DNA of 64,000 nucleotides from Erwinia mallotivora (GTDB lineage: Bacteria; Pseudomonadota; Gammaproteobacteria; Enterobacterales; Enterobacteriaceae). The notes beneath the pieces were generated by a model that saw nothing but the letters and a program-made list of their open reading frames with translations, had not been told where the DNA came from and did no database searches. Below, one piece after another: positions 1-8,545 of the stretch. Position 1 is the first letter of the stretch, and the number at the start of each line of letters is the position of its first letter. Where the stretch lies: positions 44,757 to 108,756 of the forward strand of contig NZ_JFHN01000042.1 of the NCBI RefSeq assembly GCF_000590885.1, given 5' to 3'. Position numbers and translations under genes: made by a program.

Positions 1-137
1 AGGCTTGCCCCAACCATTCCGGCACTGGTGTTCAGATCCTGCTGCATCACCCCAAAGGCAGGCAGGTACATATCGGTGGCCAGAAACCCGGACACGCTGA
101 GCAGGGCAAGATAAACGGTAAATCCTTTTGATGACAT
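1..137 (-). CDS. punC: PunC-type purine nucleoside MFS transporter (5' end only)
   Basis: The first 45 codons of a leftward gene are present and the rest lies outside the window. The start is the ATG read from 137 down to 135. The peptide begins [20 protein letters not shown] and continues with TDMYLPAF, the first membrane helix and periplasmic motif of the drug-resistance/YdhC branch of the major facilitator superfamily. E. coli PunC (YdhC) has the same TDMYLPAF motif and the same divergent LysR neighbour. PunC is linked to uptake of purine nucleosides under PunR control. The assignment rests on the N-terminus plus synteny. Confidence 0.8.
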   Translation of the reverse strand, partial: MSSKGFTVYLALLSVSGFLATDMYLPAFGVMQQDLNTSAGMVGAS

Positions 138-249
138 GGATGCACTCTTCAGTCAGGTAAATAAAACGCTGCGCAGTGTAACGGGGTGGCAAAGCGGTTG
201 TGAAACGGTAATATTTGCGGTTTGTATTCAAAAATATTGCAGGCAGATT

Positions 250-1161
250 ATGTGGTCAGAACACTCTCTGGAAGTGGTTGATGCGGTAGCAAGGACCGGC
301 AGCTTTACTGCTGCTGCCGCAGAACTGCATCGTGTCCCGTCAGCCATCAGCTATACCATACGCCAGCTGGAGGAGTGGCTGGCTGTCGCCCTGTTTGTCA
401 GACGTCACCGCGACGTCGTGCTGACCGATGCCGGGCATTTTTTTGTCAGGGAAGGGCGAGCTGTTATCAAAAAAATGCTTGCCACCCGACGTCAGTGCCA
501 GCAGGTGGCCAACGGCTGGCGCGGTCAGATTAATATTGCCGTGGACTGCATTGTCAAAGCCGCCAGAACCCGGCAGCTGGTGATTGATTTCTATCGACAT
601 TTTCCCGATATGGAGCTGCATCTGTCAGCAGAAGTATTTAATGGTGTCTGGGATGCGCTGGCAGACGGGCGGGTGGATGTGGCGATTGGGGCAACTCAGG
701 CTATTCCGGTCGGAGGACGTTTTGCTTTTCGCAGCATGGGAATGCTGGGCTGGCATTGCGTGGTAGAGGCCGGGCACCCCCTTGCTCAGCTTCAGGGGCC
801 GGTCAGTGAGGAGAGCATACGTGCATGGCCTTCTCTCGGTCTGGAGGACACCTCCCGTTCACTGACCAGAAGAACGACCTGGACCCTGGATAATCAGCGC
901 CGGATGGTGGTGCCAGACTGGGAAAGCGGCATTGACTGTCTGTTATCCGGATTATGTGTGGGAATGGTGCCTGCGCATCTTTCGCGTCCCCTTATACGCA
1001 GGGGAGCACTCAAAGTTTTGCAGTTGGAAGCGGTATTTCCTGACAGCCCCTGTTGTGTGAGTTGGTCAGAACAAACGGCCTCACCTGCGTTGAGCTGGCT
1101 ACTGGATTATCTGGGAGATACTGACACCTTGAACAGCGAATGGCTTGCGGAAGAGATATAA
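250..1161 (+). CDS. punR: LysR-type activator PunR
   Basis: LysR-type transcriptional regulator of 303 residues. The N-terminal winged helix-turn-helix is clear: MWSEHSLEVVDAVARTGSF, then AAAELHRVPSAISYTIRQLE. The rest is the periplasmic-binding-like effector domain. An in-frame ATG lies further upstream at 136, but ATG 250 gives the family N-terminus (E. coli PunR also begins MWSE) and leaves 112 bp for the shared promoter with punC. It is divergent from punC and next to purR, as in E. coli, where PunR activates punC in response to purine nucleosides. That function is inferred from synteny and similarity. Confidence 0.88.
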   Translation: MWSEHSLEVVDAVARTGSFTAAAAELHRVPSAISYTIRQLEEWLAVALFVRRHRDVVLTDAGHFFVREGRAVIKKMLATRRQCQQVANGWRGQINIAVDCIVKAARTRQLVIDFYRHFPDMELHLSAEVFNGVWDALADGRVDVAIGATQAIPVGGRFAFRSMGMLGWHCVVEAGHPLAQLQGPVSEESIRAWPSLGLEDTSRSLTRRTTWTLDNQRRMVVPDWESGIDCLLSGLCVGMVPAHLSRPLIRRGALKVLQLEAVFPDSPCCVSWSEQTASPALSWLLDYLGDTDTLNSEWLAEEI

Positions 1162-1223
1162 AACAACCGGTCTGTACCGTTCAGGCGCTGCTCTGTACGC
1201 CAGAGCTGTGGCTGGCGAGGCGG

Positions 1224-1245
1224 CCGCCTCTGACATCAGAGGCGG
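1224..1245. terminator. Hairpin between convergent punR and purR
   Basis: A perfect inverted repeat with 10-bp arms (CCGCCTCTGA / TCAGAGGCGG) and a 2-nt centre lies between the two convergent 3' ends. Neither side has a clear T-run, so it is either a weak bidirectional terminator or an mRNA-stabilising 3' stem. Confidence 0.4.
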
Positions 1246-1253
1246 TAGAAGAA

Positions 1254-2279
1254 TTATTGCCGGTGTTTCCTGAAAGGACCATCAGCCACCGAGCGACGTT
1301 CAATCAGTGTGGGGTGCACTTCAATTGTTTGTGATTCTTCACGTTTGCTGGTTATACGATCCAGCAGCATAGCAAAAGCGGTTTCTCCCAGCTGTTCCTT
1401 AGGCTGATGAATCGTGGTCAGTGAAGGAGCGAAAAAACGAGCGTTACGCACATTATCATACCCGATCACCGAAATATCCTGTGGGACACGCAGCCCCATT
1501 TCATCTGCTGCGCATATCGCTCCCATTGCCATAATGTCACCGCCGCAGAACACTGCACTGGGGCGCTGTTTTTGTGAGAGGATCTGCTGCATAGCGTGGT
1601 AGCCGGATTCCGGCTCAAAATCACCCTGAACCAGCCACTCTTCCCGTAACGGAATATCCGCTTCAGCAAGGGCTTTAAGGAATCCAGCATGGCGTCCACC
1701 TCCGGTATTCCGTTCCATCTGACCGGGGATCACCCCGATATCGCGGTGACCACGGTCGATCAGATAGCGGCCTGCCAGGTAGCCGCCTTCAAAGGCATTA
1801 TCCAGTACGGTATCGGTAAAATCGCCGCGCGATTCGCCCCAGTCCATCACTACCATTGGAATATGACGACTCTCTTCCAGTAAGGTAATTAACGGCGCAG
1901 GATATTCAGAACACATGACCAGCAGACCATCTACCCGCTTCTGCGCCATCATCGAGAGATAGGCCTGCTGTTTTTGCAGGTCATTGTGGGCATTACCTAA
2001 AATCAGGGTATAGCCTTTCTCGAAGCAGCAATTTTCTACCGCCTCAATAATCTCAGCAAAGTAGGGCGCTTCGCTTGAGGTGGCTAACAGGCCAATGGTT
2101 TTAGTGTTATTCACCTTCAGGCTGCGGGCGACTGCACTGGGAGAGTAATGTAATTCTTTGATGGCACTCCACACGGCTTCTCGCGTTTCTTCAGCGACAA
2201 AGCGGGTTTTATTAATAACGTGGGAAACGGTGGTGGTTGATACGCCCGCACGTCTGGCCACATCTTTTATTGTTGCCAT
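1254..2279 (-). CDS. purR: Purine repressor PurR
   Basis: LacI/GalR-family repressor of 341 residues, the same length as E. coli PurR. The N-terminal headpiece begins [20 protein letters not shown] and contains the HTH. A hinge helix ([14 protein letters not shown]) follows, then a two-lobed periplasmic-binding-like domain (about 60-341) that in PurR binds hypoxanthine or guanine as corepressor. It represses de novo purine synthesis genes. A candidate PUR box lies 45 bp upstream of the start, consistent with autoregulation. The neighbours punR/punC and cydH match E. coli. Confidence 0.96.
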   Translation of the reverse strand: MATIKDVARRAGVSTTTVSHVINKTRFVAEETREAVWSAIKELHYSPSAVARSLKVNNTKTIGLLATSSEAPYFAEIIEAVENCCFEKGYTLILGNAHNDLQKQQAYLSMMAQKRVDGLLVMCSEYPAPLITLLEESRHIPMVVMDWGESRGDFTDTVLDNAFEGGYLAGRYLIDRGHRDIGVIPGQMERNTGGGRHAGFLKALAEADIPLREEWLVQGDFEPESGYHAMQQILSQKQRPSAVFCGGDIMAMGAICAADEMGLRVPQDISVIGYDNVRNARFFAPSLTTIHQPKEQLGETAFAMLLDRITSKREESQTIEVHPTLIERRSVADGPFRKHRQ

Positions 2280-2324
2280 TAACTCGCTACTCCTGGATAT
2301 CTCGTAACTTACTGATAATTAGTT

Positions 2325-2340
2325 TGTTAAACGATTGCTT
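2325..2340 (-). promoter_or_regulatory. Candidate PUR box upstream of purR
   Basis: On the minus strand the 16-mer AAGCAATCGTTTAACA matches the PurR consensus ACGCAAACGTTTTCGT at 10 of 16 positions, including GCAA and CGTTT of the core. It lies about 45 bp upstream of the purR start codon, where autoregulatory sites are expected. This is a consensus comparison by eye. Confidence 0.45.
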
Positions 2341-2560
2341 CAAATACAAAAATCTGATGTCTGTTAACAAAGTTATACGGTGCCTTGCGGAGACATCAGA
2401 AAGGGAAAAGGTCTGTGCCAGAAAATGAATACGGACGATACGGTGACCTGAAGTAATGCGTGAGAATTCTAACAAGCCTGAGCAGAGAAAACGAGATTTT
2501 TACTGGCGACTATGGGAAAATCAATGACGCCATAAACGCTGTGGTTATCGAGGGTAACAG

Positions 2561-2650
2561 ATGGATACCAATCTTAAATTTTCACTACTGACAACCATCG
2601 GCGCTTTACTGATGATTGTTGCATTCAGCTTCACCGCAGTGCTGCACTGA
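2561..2650 (+). CDS. cydH: Cytochrome bd-I oxidase small subunit CydH (YnhF)
   Basis: A 29-residue single-helix membrane protein. It starts MDTNLKFSLLTTIGALLMIV and ends in AVLH. This closely resembles E. coli CydH/YnhF, which is also 29 residues, begins MSTDLKFSL and ends ALH. CydH is an accessory subunit of the cytochrome bd-I quinol oxidase in the inner membrane. An AGGG Shine-Dalgarno lies 6 nt before the ATG. The gene is transcribed toward mepH and divergently from purR, as in E. coli. It is easily missed because of its size. Confidence 0.9.
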   Translation: MDTNLKFSLLTTIGALLMIVAFSFTAVLH

Positions 2651-2679
2651 AAAAATAAGGCCGCTCTTCGGAACGGCCT
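2651..2679 (-). terminator. Rho-independent terminator of mepH
   Basis: Inverted repeat AGGCCG ... CGGCCT (2658-2679) with a TTCG-containing loop. On the minus strand it is followed by the T-rich tail TATTTTTT. It lies 10 bp downstream of the mepH stop codon and abuts the cydH stop on the other strand. Confidence 0.75.
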
Positions 2680-2688
2680 GAGAGTGAA

Positions 2689-3495
2689 TCAGCGAATAGT
2701 TTTTGGCGTCATCATCCGGCGTGCACCGATATAGTGGCGTTGCCAGTAATCTTCGCTTAGTGCGCTGACCTGAATATCTTTGCCGGTGCGCGGCGACTGA
2801 ATAAATTTACCATTACCCAGATAAACCCCAACATGATCGGCAGTACCGCGGCCATTTATACGAAAAAAGACCAGATCGCCTTTTTCGAGATCGTCACGTC
2901 TGATCGAAGCCGCATCACGCAGATGGTACATCTCATTGGCCGTGCGGGGAATTTTGAATTTCACCAGATCTTTATAAGCGTACCAGACCAGACCGCTGCA
3001 ATCGAAACCGGTTTTCGGCGATGTTCCCCCCCACTGATAAGGTTTACCCAGCTGGCCCATCAGTTTGTTCATCGCCGTTTCACGTGCTTTCTGGTAGCGG
3101 GCGCGGTGTGCTCTGCTGAGCTTCAGCGGGGCAACACTGTAAGCCATCTCATCCGGCTGCACTGCCATATTGCCGTGATGGCGCCCATATCGTCTTTTAT
3201 ACACCGGCAATGTTTCTTTAACCGATACGGTTGTTACATTTACCCTGACAGTATTGCGTTTTTTTAGTTTGAATTTATTGACCGCAGTCAGACGGGATTT
3301 TTTGCTACTGACTTCTTTTACTTTGCCGGAACTGCTTTTCACCGGACGTCGCTTACGCCGTTCATCTTCTCGTGCCGTGGTATTGCTGTCAGTTTTGTGG
3401 TGATTAGCATTAACAGGGGTATGGGGCGATGCGTGCGCCATATTGAAAAACAGCTGAGCTGTAGCCAGCATGATAAGCGTGATGAGTAAACGCAT
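2689..3495 (-). CDS. mepH: Murein DD-endopeptidase MepH (NlpC/P60)
   Basis: Exported peptidoglycan hydrolase of 268 residues that in E. coli cleaves D-Ala-mDAP cross-links during wall growth. Residues 1-22 form a Sec signal peptide. A basic Lys/Arg-rich linker spans about 25-105, and the NlpC/P60 cysteine-peptidase domain is in the C-terminal half. The nucleophile is Cys166 in FDCSGLVW and the histidine is His221 in ADHVGVYLG. The third polar residue is probably Gln234 in FIQSPRTG. In E. coli mepH sits beside sodB; here the next gene is cydH. Confidence 0.92.
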   Translation of the reverse strand: MRLLITLIMLATAQLFFNMAHASPHTPVNANHHKTDSNTTAREDERRKRRPVKSSSGKVKEVSSKKSRLTAVNKFKLKKRNTVRVNVTTVSVKETLPVYKRRYGRHHGNMAVQPDEMAYSVAPLKLSRAHRARYQKARETAMNKLMGQLGKPYQWGGTSPKTGFDCSGLVWYAYKDLVKFKIPRTANEMYHLRDAASIRRDDLEKGDLVFFRINGRGTADHVGVYLGNGKFIQSPRTGKDIQVSALSEDYWQRHYIGARRMMTPKTIR

Positions 3496-3852
3496 CGTTA
3501 CCGTTAGCAGTTTATGCTCCCGCCGGGGCCGGAGCGTGGTTGAATTAGGATATCTTTCAGATTGACAGTCCGATTCTAATCGAACTTCCTGGTCAAAGTT
3601 AACACCTTTTTTGTTTCAGGAATGCATAACACGTAAAAGCTGTAAAAATGACAACAAATGGCACTGTTAATGCGCAGCATTTGTGCTCAGATTATGCGTG
3701 CAGGTAATAAAAGTGTTTGTAATCGTATTTTAATCAGGATGTTAACTGGTATCTTCATGCTGGACTTTTACCCTGAATAAAATGTCGTTTTAACGTTGGT
3801 TCATAATCGCTACAATAATAAGACACGAAGTATCCGCTGAAGGAAGCTATTT
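3496..3852. promoter_or_regulatory. Divergent mepH/grxD promoter region (357 bp)
   Basis: AT-rich intergenic region between divergent genes with no plausible ORF. A TACAAT -10-like hexamer at 3811-3816 would place grxD transcription about 30 bp before its start codon, but its -35 is poor. The grxD Shine-Dalgarno is AAGGAAG at 3840-3846. No operator was recognised. Confidence 0.4.
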
Positions 3853-4191
3853 ATGAGTACTGTTGAGAAAATTGAGCGTCAGATAGCAGAAAACCCCATT
3901 CTGCTTTATATGAAAGGCTCGCCAAAACTGCCGAGTTGTGGTTTTTCTGCTCAGGCTGTGCAGGCGCTTTCTGCCTGTGGTGAGCGTTTTGCCTATGTTG
4001 ATATTCTACAGAATCCGGAAATTCGTGCTGAACTGCCTAAATATGCTAACTGGCCGACTTTCCCTCAACTGTGGGTTGATGGTGAGCTGGTTGGCGGCTG
4101 CGATATTATTATCGAAATGTATCAGCGTGGTGAACTGCAACAGCTGATCAAAGAAACGGCGCAAAAATATCCCGCAGCACCGGCTGAATAA
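3853..4191 (+). CDS. grxD: Monothiol glutaredoxin GrxD
   Basis: A 112-residue monothiol glutaredoxin of the Grx4 class. The active-site motif CGFS is at residues 29-32, after the KGSPKLP loop. The glutathione-binding signatures WPTFPQLWV and GGCDI are both present. Such proteins bind [2Fe-2S] clusters with glutathione and BolA partners in the cytoplasm and pass clusters to acceptor proteins. Length matches E. coli GrxD (115). It is a single gene with its own RBS and a downstream hairpin. Confidence 0.96.
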   Translation: MSTVEKIERQIAENPILLYMKGSPKLPSCGFSAQAVQALSACGERFAYVDILQNPEIRAELPKYANWPTFPQLWVDGELVGGCDIIIEMYQRGELQQLIKETAQKYPAAPAE

Positions 4192-4204
4192 ACCACTCCC
4201 GGGC

Positions 4205-4241
4205 GATAAAAAGGGCAGGTAAACAACGGTTTCCTGCCCTT
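4205..4241. terminator. Bidirectional terminator, grxD/rnt
   Basis: Perfect 9-bp stem AAGGGCAGG ... CCTGCCCTT (4211-4219 with 4233-4241) between convergent genes. On the minus strand it is followed by TTTTTATC, so it should end the rnt transcript best. It may also serve grxD. Confidence 0.7.
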
Positions 4242-4318
4242 AAACACCTCTGCAACCATGACGCTTTCCCGCCATTATTGAATAAGCCATATATAAGCGC
4301 ACGAAGTAAGTGACAGTG

Positions 4319-4975
4319 TCACTCCTTACTCGTTGTTTCTGCCTGAGCCAGAGGCCAGCCTCCCAGACGTTTCCAGCGGTTTACCAGCTCGCAAAACAGA
4401 TCCGCTGTTTGCTCGGTGTCATACAGCGCAGAGTGGGCCTGACTACTGTCGAATGGCATACCGGCAGCGATGCAGGCTTTAGCCAGTACCGTCTGACCCA
4501 GAACCAGCCCGCTAAGTGCAGCCGTGTCGAAGGTCACAAAGGGATGAAACGGATTTCGCTTAAGCCCCGCTCTGTCTGCGGCAGCGTTAACGAAATTCAG
4601 ATCAAACGTGGCATTGTGCGCCACCATAATGGCCCGGCTACAGCCCTGATCTTTAATACCTTTACGAATCAGTTTAAAGATAGCGTGTAATGCTGTGTAT
4701 TCGCTGACCGCATCGCGGAGTGGATTGTGAGGATCGATGCCATTAAAAGCCAGAGCTTCTGGTTGCAGCACCGAGCCTTCGAACGGTTCAATATGAAAAT
4801 GCATTGTCTGATCTTTCTCCAGCCAGCCGTGTTGATCCATTTTCAGCGTAACGGCGGCCACTTCCAGTAATGCATTACTTCTGGCGTCAAACCCGGCCGT
4901 TTCCACATCAATGACTACCGGATAAAAACCGCGAAAACGGCTGCTGAGGCTATTCAGTTCGTTCGAATCAGACAT
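4319..4975 (-). CDS. rnt: Ribonuclease T
   Basis: DEDD-family 3'-5' exoribonuclease of 218 residues that trims tRNA CCA ends and matures 5S/23S rRNA. Exo I is [10 protein letters not shown] (catalytic Asp/Glu), Exo II is AHNATFD, and Exo III is [12 protein letters not shown] with the His and last Asp. Upstream in-frame codons exist, but the ATG at 4975 ([20 protein letters not shown]) matches the E. coli N-terminus MSDNAQL and is chosen. The backbone order grxD-rnt-gloA is kept. Confidence 0.95.
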   Translation of the reverse strand: MSDSNELNSLSSRFRGFYPVVIDVETAGFDARSNALLEVAAVTLKMDQHGWLEKDQTMHFHIEPFEGSVLQPEALAFNGIDPHNPLRDAVSEYTALHAIFKLIRKGIKDQGCSRAIMVAHNATFDLNFVNAAADRAGLKRNPFHPFVTFDTAALSGLVLGQTVLAKACIAAGMPFDSSQAHSALYDTEQTADLFCELVNRWKRLGGWPLAQAETTSKE

Positions 4976-5078
4976 CGGGATCTCACAGGGGGAAAAATGG
5001 CAGCGCGTATTATGGCAAATTTTGTCATTCGTTGCAGCATGGGAAGGGGAAAGGGGATGCCGGTGGCATCCCGCAGGG

Positions 5079-5486
5079 TCATGCGCCCAGACCGTGGCCC
5101 GCATGTTTATTTTCAATCAGTTCGATTTTATAGCCATCTGGATCTTCAACGAAGGCAATCACCGTGGTGCCGCCTTTGACCGGACCTGCCTCGCGCGTCA
5201 CATTACCACCATCTTTACGGATGCGTTCGCAGGTGGCTGCCACATCATCCACGCCCAGAGCGATATGTCCGTACGCATTACCCGGATCATAACTGTCAAC
5301 ACCCCAGTTATAAGTCAGTTCAATCACCGCACCCTCACTTTCTTCGGTGTAACCGACAAACGCCAGGTTATATTTATATTCTTTATTTTCGCTGGTGCGC
5401 AGCAGGCGCATGCCCAGCACTTTGGTATAGAAGTCAACGGAGCGTTGTAAGTCACCAACGCGCAGCATGGTATGGAGTAGGCGCAT
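5079..5486 (-). CDS. gloA: Lactoylglutathione lyase (glyoxalase I)
   Basis: Glyoxalase I of 135 residues, which isomerises the methylglyoxal-glutathione hemithioacetal to S-lactoylglutathione. All four metal ligands of the Ni-dependent bacterial enzyme are at their E. coli positions: His5 (MRLLH), Glu56 (AVIELTYNW), His74 (YGHIALGV) and Glu122 (YKIELIE). An AGAGG Shine-Dalgarno precedes the ATG. It sits between rnt and nemA. In E. coli gloA is co-expressed from nemRA, and the same orientation here suggests the same. Confidence 0.97.
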   Translation of the reverse strand: MRLLHTMLRVGDLQRSVDFYTKVLGMRLLRTSENKEYKYNLAFVGYTEESEGAVIELTYNWGVDSYDPGNAYGHIALGVDDVAATCERIRKDGGNVTREAGPVKGGTTVIAFVEDPDGYKIELIENKHAGHGLGA

Positions 5487-5597
5487 AGCATCCTCTTGAT
5501 AAAAGCGTCATCGTCTGATGACGGGAACGAAACAGTATAGCGATGAAACGCTTGCTGCGTTAACGGGCATAGTGCTCAGGCGGAAGAACTTACAGCA

Positions 5598-5622
5598 GAA
5601 AAGGCCGCATTTTACGCGGCCT
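5598..5622 (-). terminator. Terminator after nemA
   Basis: Perfect 7-bp stem AGGCCGC/GCGGCCT (5602-5622) with a 7-nt loop. On the minus strand it is followed by TTTTCTG, 32 bp past the nemA stop and before gloA. Read-through into gloA would be needed for co-expression. Confidence 0.65.
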
Positions 5623-5653
5623 CACACTGTTGTTAAAACGCGGTACTGAGAGC

Positions 5654-6760
5654 TTACTTTTGCGCCAGCGTCGGGTAGTCGGTGTAGCCTTCCGCACCGC
5701 CGCCGTAGAACAGCTCCGGGCGTTGCTCATTCAGCGGCGCATTTTGTTGCAGGCGAGCGACCAGATCCGGGTTGGCAATATAAACGCGGCCAAAAGCAGC
5801 CGCATCAATCAGACCTTTTTCGATCAGATCTTCAGCCTTTTCAGCGGTGTAAGCGCCAGCACCAATAATCACGCCAGGGTAAACGGCGCGGATTGCTTTG
5901 CGGAAAGCTTCGCTGTAGGGCTTGCCACCGGCCCAGTCTGGTTCAGAGATATGCAGGTAAGCAAGGTTGCGTTTCGCCAGTTCAGTAATGTAGTAGAGGG
6001 CTGCGGCTTCCTGATCCTCACCATTATCCAGACCATTAAACGGACCAAGCGGAGAAATACGAATCCCGATCCGATCGCTGCTCCAGGCTGTAACAGCAGC
6101 ATCGACCACTTCCAGAGCAAAGCGGGTGCGATTTTCCACGCTGCCACCGTAGGCATCACTGCGCTGGTTTGAAGCGGGTGACAGGAACTGATGAATCAGG
6201 TAGCCGTGAGCAGAATGCAGTTCAACCAGATCGAAGCCAGCTTCGCGTGCATTGACGACAGCCTGGCGAAAATCATTGACCACACCGGCAATTTCTTCCA
6301 GCTCCAGCGCACGTGGGGTGGACGTCGCTTCACGAATTGCCAAGCCGTTTTCGTCACGCAGAGAGGTGCGCGTATCAGCATTAATGGCAGAAGAAGAAAC
6401 CGGCGCTTTGCCTTCGGGCTGTACGCTGGTGTGAGATATGCGGCCCGTATGCCAAAGCTGAACCGCACTGTGACCGCCTTCCTGATGAATACCTTCATTG
6501 ATCGCTTTCCATGCGGCAATCTGCTCAGCCGTGTGCAGACCCGGCGCACCGGCGTAACCCTTAGCCTGGAAAGAAACCTGAGTAGCTTCAGTAATAATCA
6601 AGCCCGCGCTGGCGCGCTGACGATAATATTCCCCCATCAGCGGCGTGGGAATATCACCCGGCTCAATACTGCGCAGGCGTGTCAGGGGTGCCATCAACAC
6701 GCGGTTAGGTACGGTAATGGCACCTATTTTCAACGGGGAAAACAGCTTTTTAAATTCCAT
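5654..6760 (-). CDS. nemA: N-ethylmaleimide reductase (Old Yellow Enzyme)
   Basis: FMN-dependent ene-reductase of 368 residues (E. coli NemA 365), with a single TIM barrel. Family signatures are APLTRLRS near residue 24, LWHTGRISH near 103 and [14 protein letters not shown] near 180, which holds the substrate-binding histidine pair. The NADPH-dependent enzyme reduces maleimides, quinones and nitro compounds. It lies 41 bp downstream of nemR on the same strand, with a 10-bp palindrome in the gap, so it is probably co-transcribed with nemR and also reached from a local site. Confidence 0.95.
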   Translation of the reverse strand: MEFKKLFSPLKIGAITVPNRVLMAPLTRLRSIEPGDIPTPLMGEYYRQRASAGLIITEATQVSFQAKGYAGAPGLHTAEQIAAWKAINEGIHQEGGHSAVQLWHTGRISHTSVQPEGKAPVSSSAINADTRTSLRDENGLAIREATSTPRALELEEIAGVVNDFRQAVVNAREAGFDLVELHSAHGYLIHQFLSPASNQRSDAYGGSVENRTRFALEVVDAAVTAWSSDRIGIRISPLGPFNGLDNGEDQEAAALYYITELAKRNLAYLHISEPDWAGGKPYSEAFRKAIRAVYPGVIIGAGAYTAEKAEDLIEKGLIDAAAFGRVYIANPDLVARLQQNAPLNEQRPELFYGGGAEGYTDYPTLAQK

Positions 6761-6774
6761 ACTTCACTCCTTGT

Positions 6775-6784
6775 AGACCGGTCT
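6775..6784. promoter_or_regulatory. Palindrome in the nemR-nemA gap
   Basis: AGACCGGTCT is a perfect 10-bp palindrome 14 bp upstream of the nemA start. Its half-site AGAC/GTCT recurs in the palindrome in front of nemR, but the centre is 2 nt here and 6 nt there, so NemR binding is uncertain. Confidence 0.4.
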
Positions 6785-6801
6785 GCTAGTAACGGTTTTT
6801 T

Positions 6802-7395
6802 TTAAACAGGCAGGGGTAGCATGCGTGTAATTTCCAGCAATGCATTTGCCATCGGCGTCATATTGCGAGAAATTTTACTTTGCAGGCTGGCCCCCAGCCA
6901 CAATGAATAAATATTTTGGGCACAGGCTTCGACAGGCAGAGTCAGCTGTAGCTCACTCCGCAACTGCGCGCGTTTTAACGCAGCACAAAGCGTGGAGATC
7001 AGAGATTTTGAACCGGTATCCAGTGCAATGCGCATTGATTCTGAAAGATCACAAACCTCGGCTGAAAGCTTCACGGACAGGCAACCCGCAAATAAACCTT
7101 CCTGACAAAACATGTCCAGAGAGTGCTGATAATAATCAAGGATACGCTGACGTTGATTGCCCTGATCATTTTCCAGAAATTCGCGAAAACGTTGGTAATA
7201 AAGTGCAAAATAACGCTCAAGCATTGCTACGCCGAACGCCTCTTTCGACGGGAAGTAGTAATAGAAGGAGCCTTTGGGCACACCTGCTACTTTCAGCAGC
7301 TCGATCAATCCCATACCGTTAAAGCCTCGCTGGATGCAAAGCTGTTCTCCGGTTATCAGAATATGTTCTCTGGTGTCAGAATGCGTTGTTTTCAT
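6802..7395 (-). CDS. nemR: TetR-family electrophile/HOCl sensor NemR
   Basis: TetR repressor of 197 residues (E. coli NemR 199). The HTH lies in MGLIELLKVAGVPKGSFYYY. Redox cysteines are kept: Cys105 in FAGCLSVKLS corresponds to E. coli Cys106, the residue that senses hypochlorous acid and electrophiles, and Cys97 and Cys115 are also present. Upstream in-frame codons exist to 7464 but would cover the operator. ATG 7395 (MKTTHSDTREH) matches the family start. NemR represses nemRA and gloA until oxidised or alkylated. Confidence 0.94.
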   Translation of the reverse strand: MKTTHSDTREHILITGEQLCIQRGFNGMGLIELLKVAGVPKGSFYYYFPSKEAFGVAMLERYFALYYQRFREFLENDQGNQRQRILDYYQHSLDMFCQEGLFAGCLSVKLSAEVCDLSESMRIALDTGSKSLISTLCAALKRAQLRSELQLTLPVEACAQNIYSLWLGASLQSKISRNMTPMANALLEITRMLPLPV

Positions 7396-7408
7396 GGCGG
7401 TCACGGTA

Positions 7409-7426
7409 ACAGACTGATCGGTCTGT
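7409..7426. promoter_or_regulatory. Candidate NemR operator
   Basis: ACAGAC-TGATCG-GTCTGT is an 18-bp inverted repeat with perfect 6-bp arms, 14 bp upstream of the nemR start codon. Position and symmetry fit a TetR-type autorepression operator. Confidence 0.6.
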
Positions 7427-7645
7427 TTCAAACGAAGCCAGCAATCAGCGCACAATCCGCTCATCTGTGTCAGGCTCAGTTCCGGGTGCTGCTGGCTGAT
7501 TGTCGCTTGCTATTAACATTTTAATGACAATTGCGGTAGTATCGGGGTTTCGGTCGGTTGAAAATCACGCTATGCAATATTTTTTTGATCGCGTGCTGCC
7601 AACAGGCCCCGGCTTAAAGATGACGTCAATGCATCAGGAGTCACG

Positions 7646-7885
7646 GTGGCTGAACAACTCGAATTTTTTCCTGTACCCAGTCCATGTCGCGGCATTTGCC
7701 AGTCTGACCAGCGAGGATATTGTTCTGGCTGTATGCGTAGCCGGGAGGAACGTTTTAACTGGATGAAATACAGTGAATCACAAAAACGTGATGTGCTCAG
7801 ACTGTGTCGACAGCGTTTCCTGCGGCAACAGCGCGCCGGAAAAAATGAGCTTCCTGACGCGCCAGAGCAGCCGTCACTATTCTGA
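7646..7885 (+). CDS. ydhL: DUF1289 protein YdhL
   Basis: Small cytoplasmic protein of 79 residues with the DUF1289 cysteine signature: PCRGICQSDQRGYCSGC, then the Arg-rich RSREERFNW segment. The four cysteines suggest a metal or Fe-S site, but no function is established. The start is GTG at 7646 with AGGAG five bases before it. It is divergent from nemR, as E. coli ydhL is, and its last 9 bp overlap the convergent OB-fold gene. Confidence 0.88.
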   Translation: MAEQLEFFPVPSPCRGICQSDQRGYCSGCMRSREERFNWMKYSESQKRDVLRLCRQRFLRQQRAGKNELPDAPEQPSLF

Positions 7886-8215
7886 CGTGCTCACCAACTG
7901 GATGTGATCAACTTCAATTTCCGTGTGGCCTTCATCTCTGTCGGTGTCACCTGTTACTCGCACGGTTTTGCCAACGGCGAGATTTTTATCTTCCCAGTCG
8001 TCGTCATCCACATCAATTTTGATGCGCCCGGTACTGTCTTCCAGCCAGTATTTATCCTCATCGCCAGCCTGACCGGTAATTTTGCCGGTCAGGGTAACCC
8101 GACTGTTATCACGAAGTGACTTAGCCTGTTTGACCGTAACGGATTTTGCATAATCATGTGCATAAGAAGTAAAACTTAATGCCAGCAGGCAGGTAGATAA
8201 GATGAGTCTTTTCAT
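7877..8215 (-). CDS. Periplasmic YgiW/YdeI-type OB-fold stress protein
   Basis: Exported protein of 112 residues. The signal peptide ends at SYA-HDYA (about residue 19). The remainder is the bacterial OB-fold (BOF) domain: SVTVKQAKSLRDNSRVTLTG near the start, then KYWLEDSTGRIKIDVDDDDW. Relatives such as YgiW and VisP bind small ligands and aid tolerance to peroxide, cadmium, acid or cationic peptides; the ligand here is unknown. It is not at this locus in E. coli. It ends convergently inside ydhL by 9 bp. Confidence 0.8.
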   Translation of the reverse strand: MKRLILSTCLLALSFTSYAHDYAKSVTVKQAKSLRDNSRVTLTGKITGQAGDEDKYWLEDSTGRIKIDVDDDDWEDKNLAVGKTVRVTGDTDRDEGHTEIEVDHIQLVSTSE

Positions 8216-8545
8216 TCTGTGTCCTTACAGTTAGCGTCCCGAAAATAAAGCCAGGCCAGTATAAAATAATACCCTGACTTTTTTAATGGCATTCTGTGAC
8301 ACAAAACAGAACCGCGAATACCGGGTCCAGCGGATGCGGGCAGGGCATCTCATTAACAGTGGAAATTAATCACAATGCATCGCAGTTCAGCGATGAAAAA
8401 AGTCCGACTATTGCTGACGGGTGACAATAACGAGGCGGATAACTGAACCGTTTCCTGACGAATAAATTCCAGTTTATCCTGTAAACTCGCATTCGGTGCT
8501 GGATTAAGGCATGATGAATAGCAAGCTAATTATAAGGAGGTGAAA
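8216..8545. promoter_or_regulatory. Divergent OB-fold gene/slyA promoter region
   Basis: About 330 bp with no credible ORF. It must hold the promoters of both divergent genes. The slyA Shine-Dalgarno AAGGAGG at 8534-8540 is strong and fixes the slyA start at TTG 8546. No operator was identified. Confidence 0.4.

Noticed and set aside
136..249. Longer punR start at ATG 136
   Set aside because: It overlaps the punC start codon region, would leave no promoter space, and adds 38 residues not found in the family.
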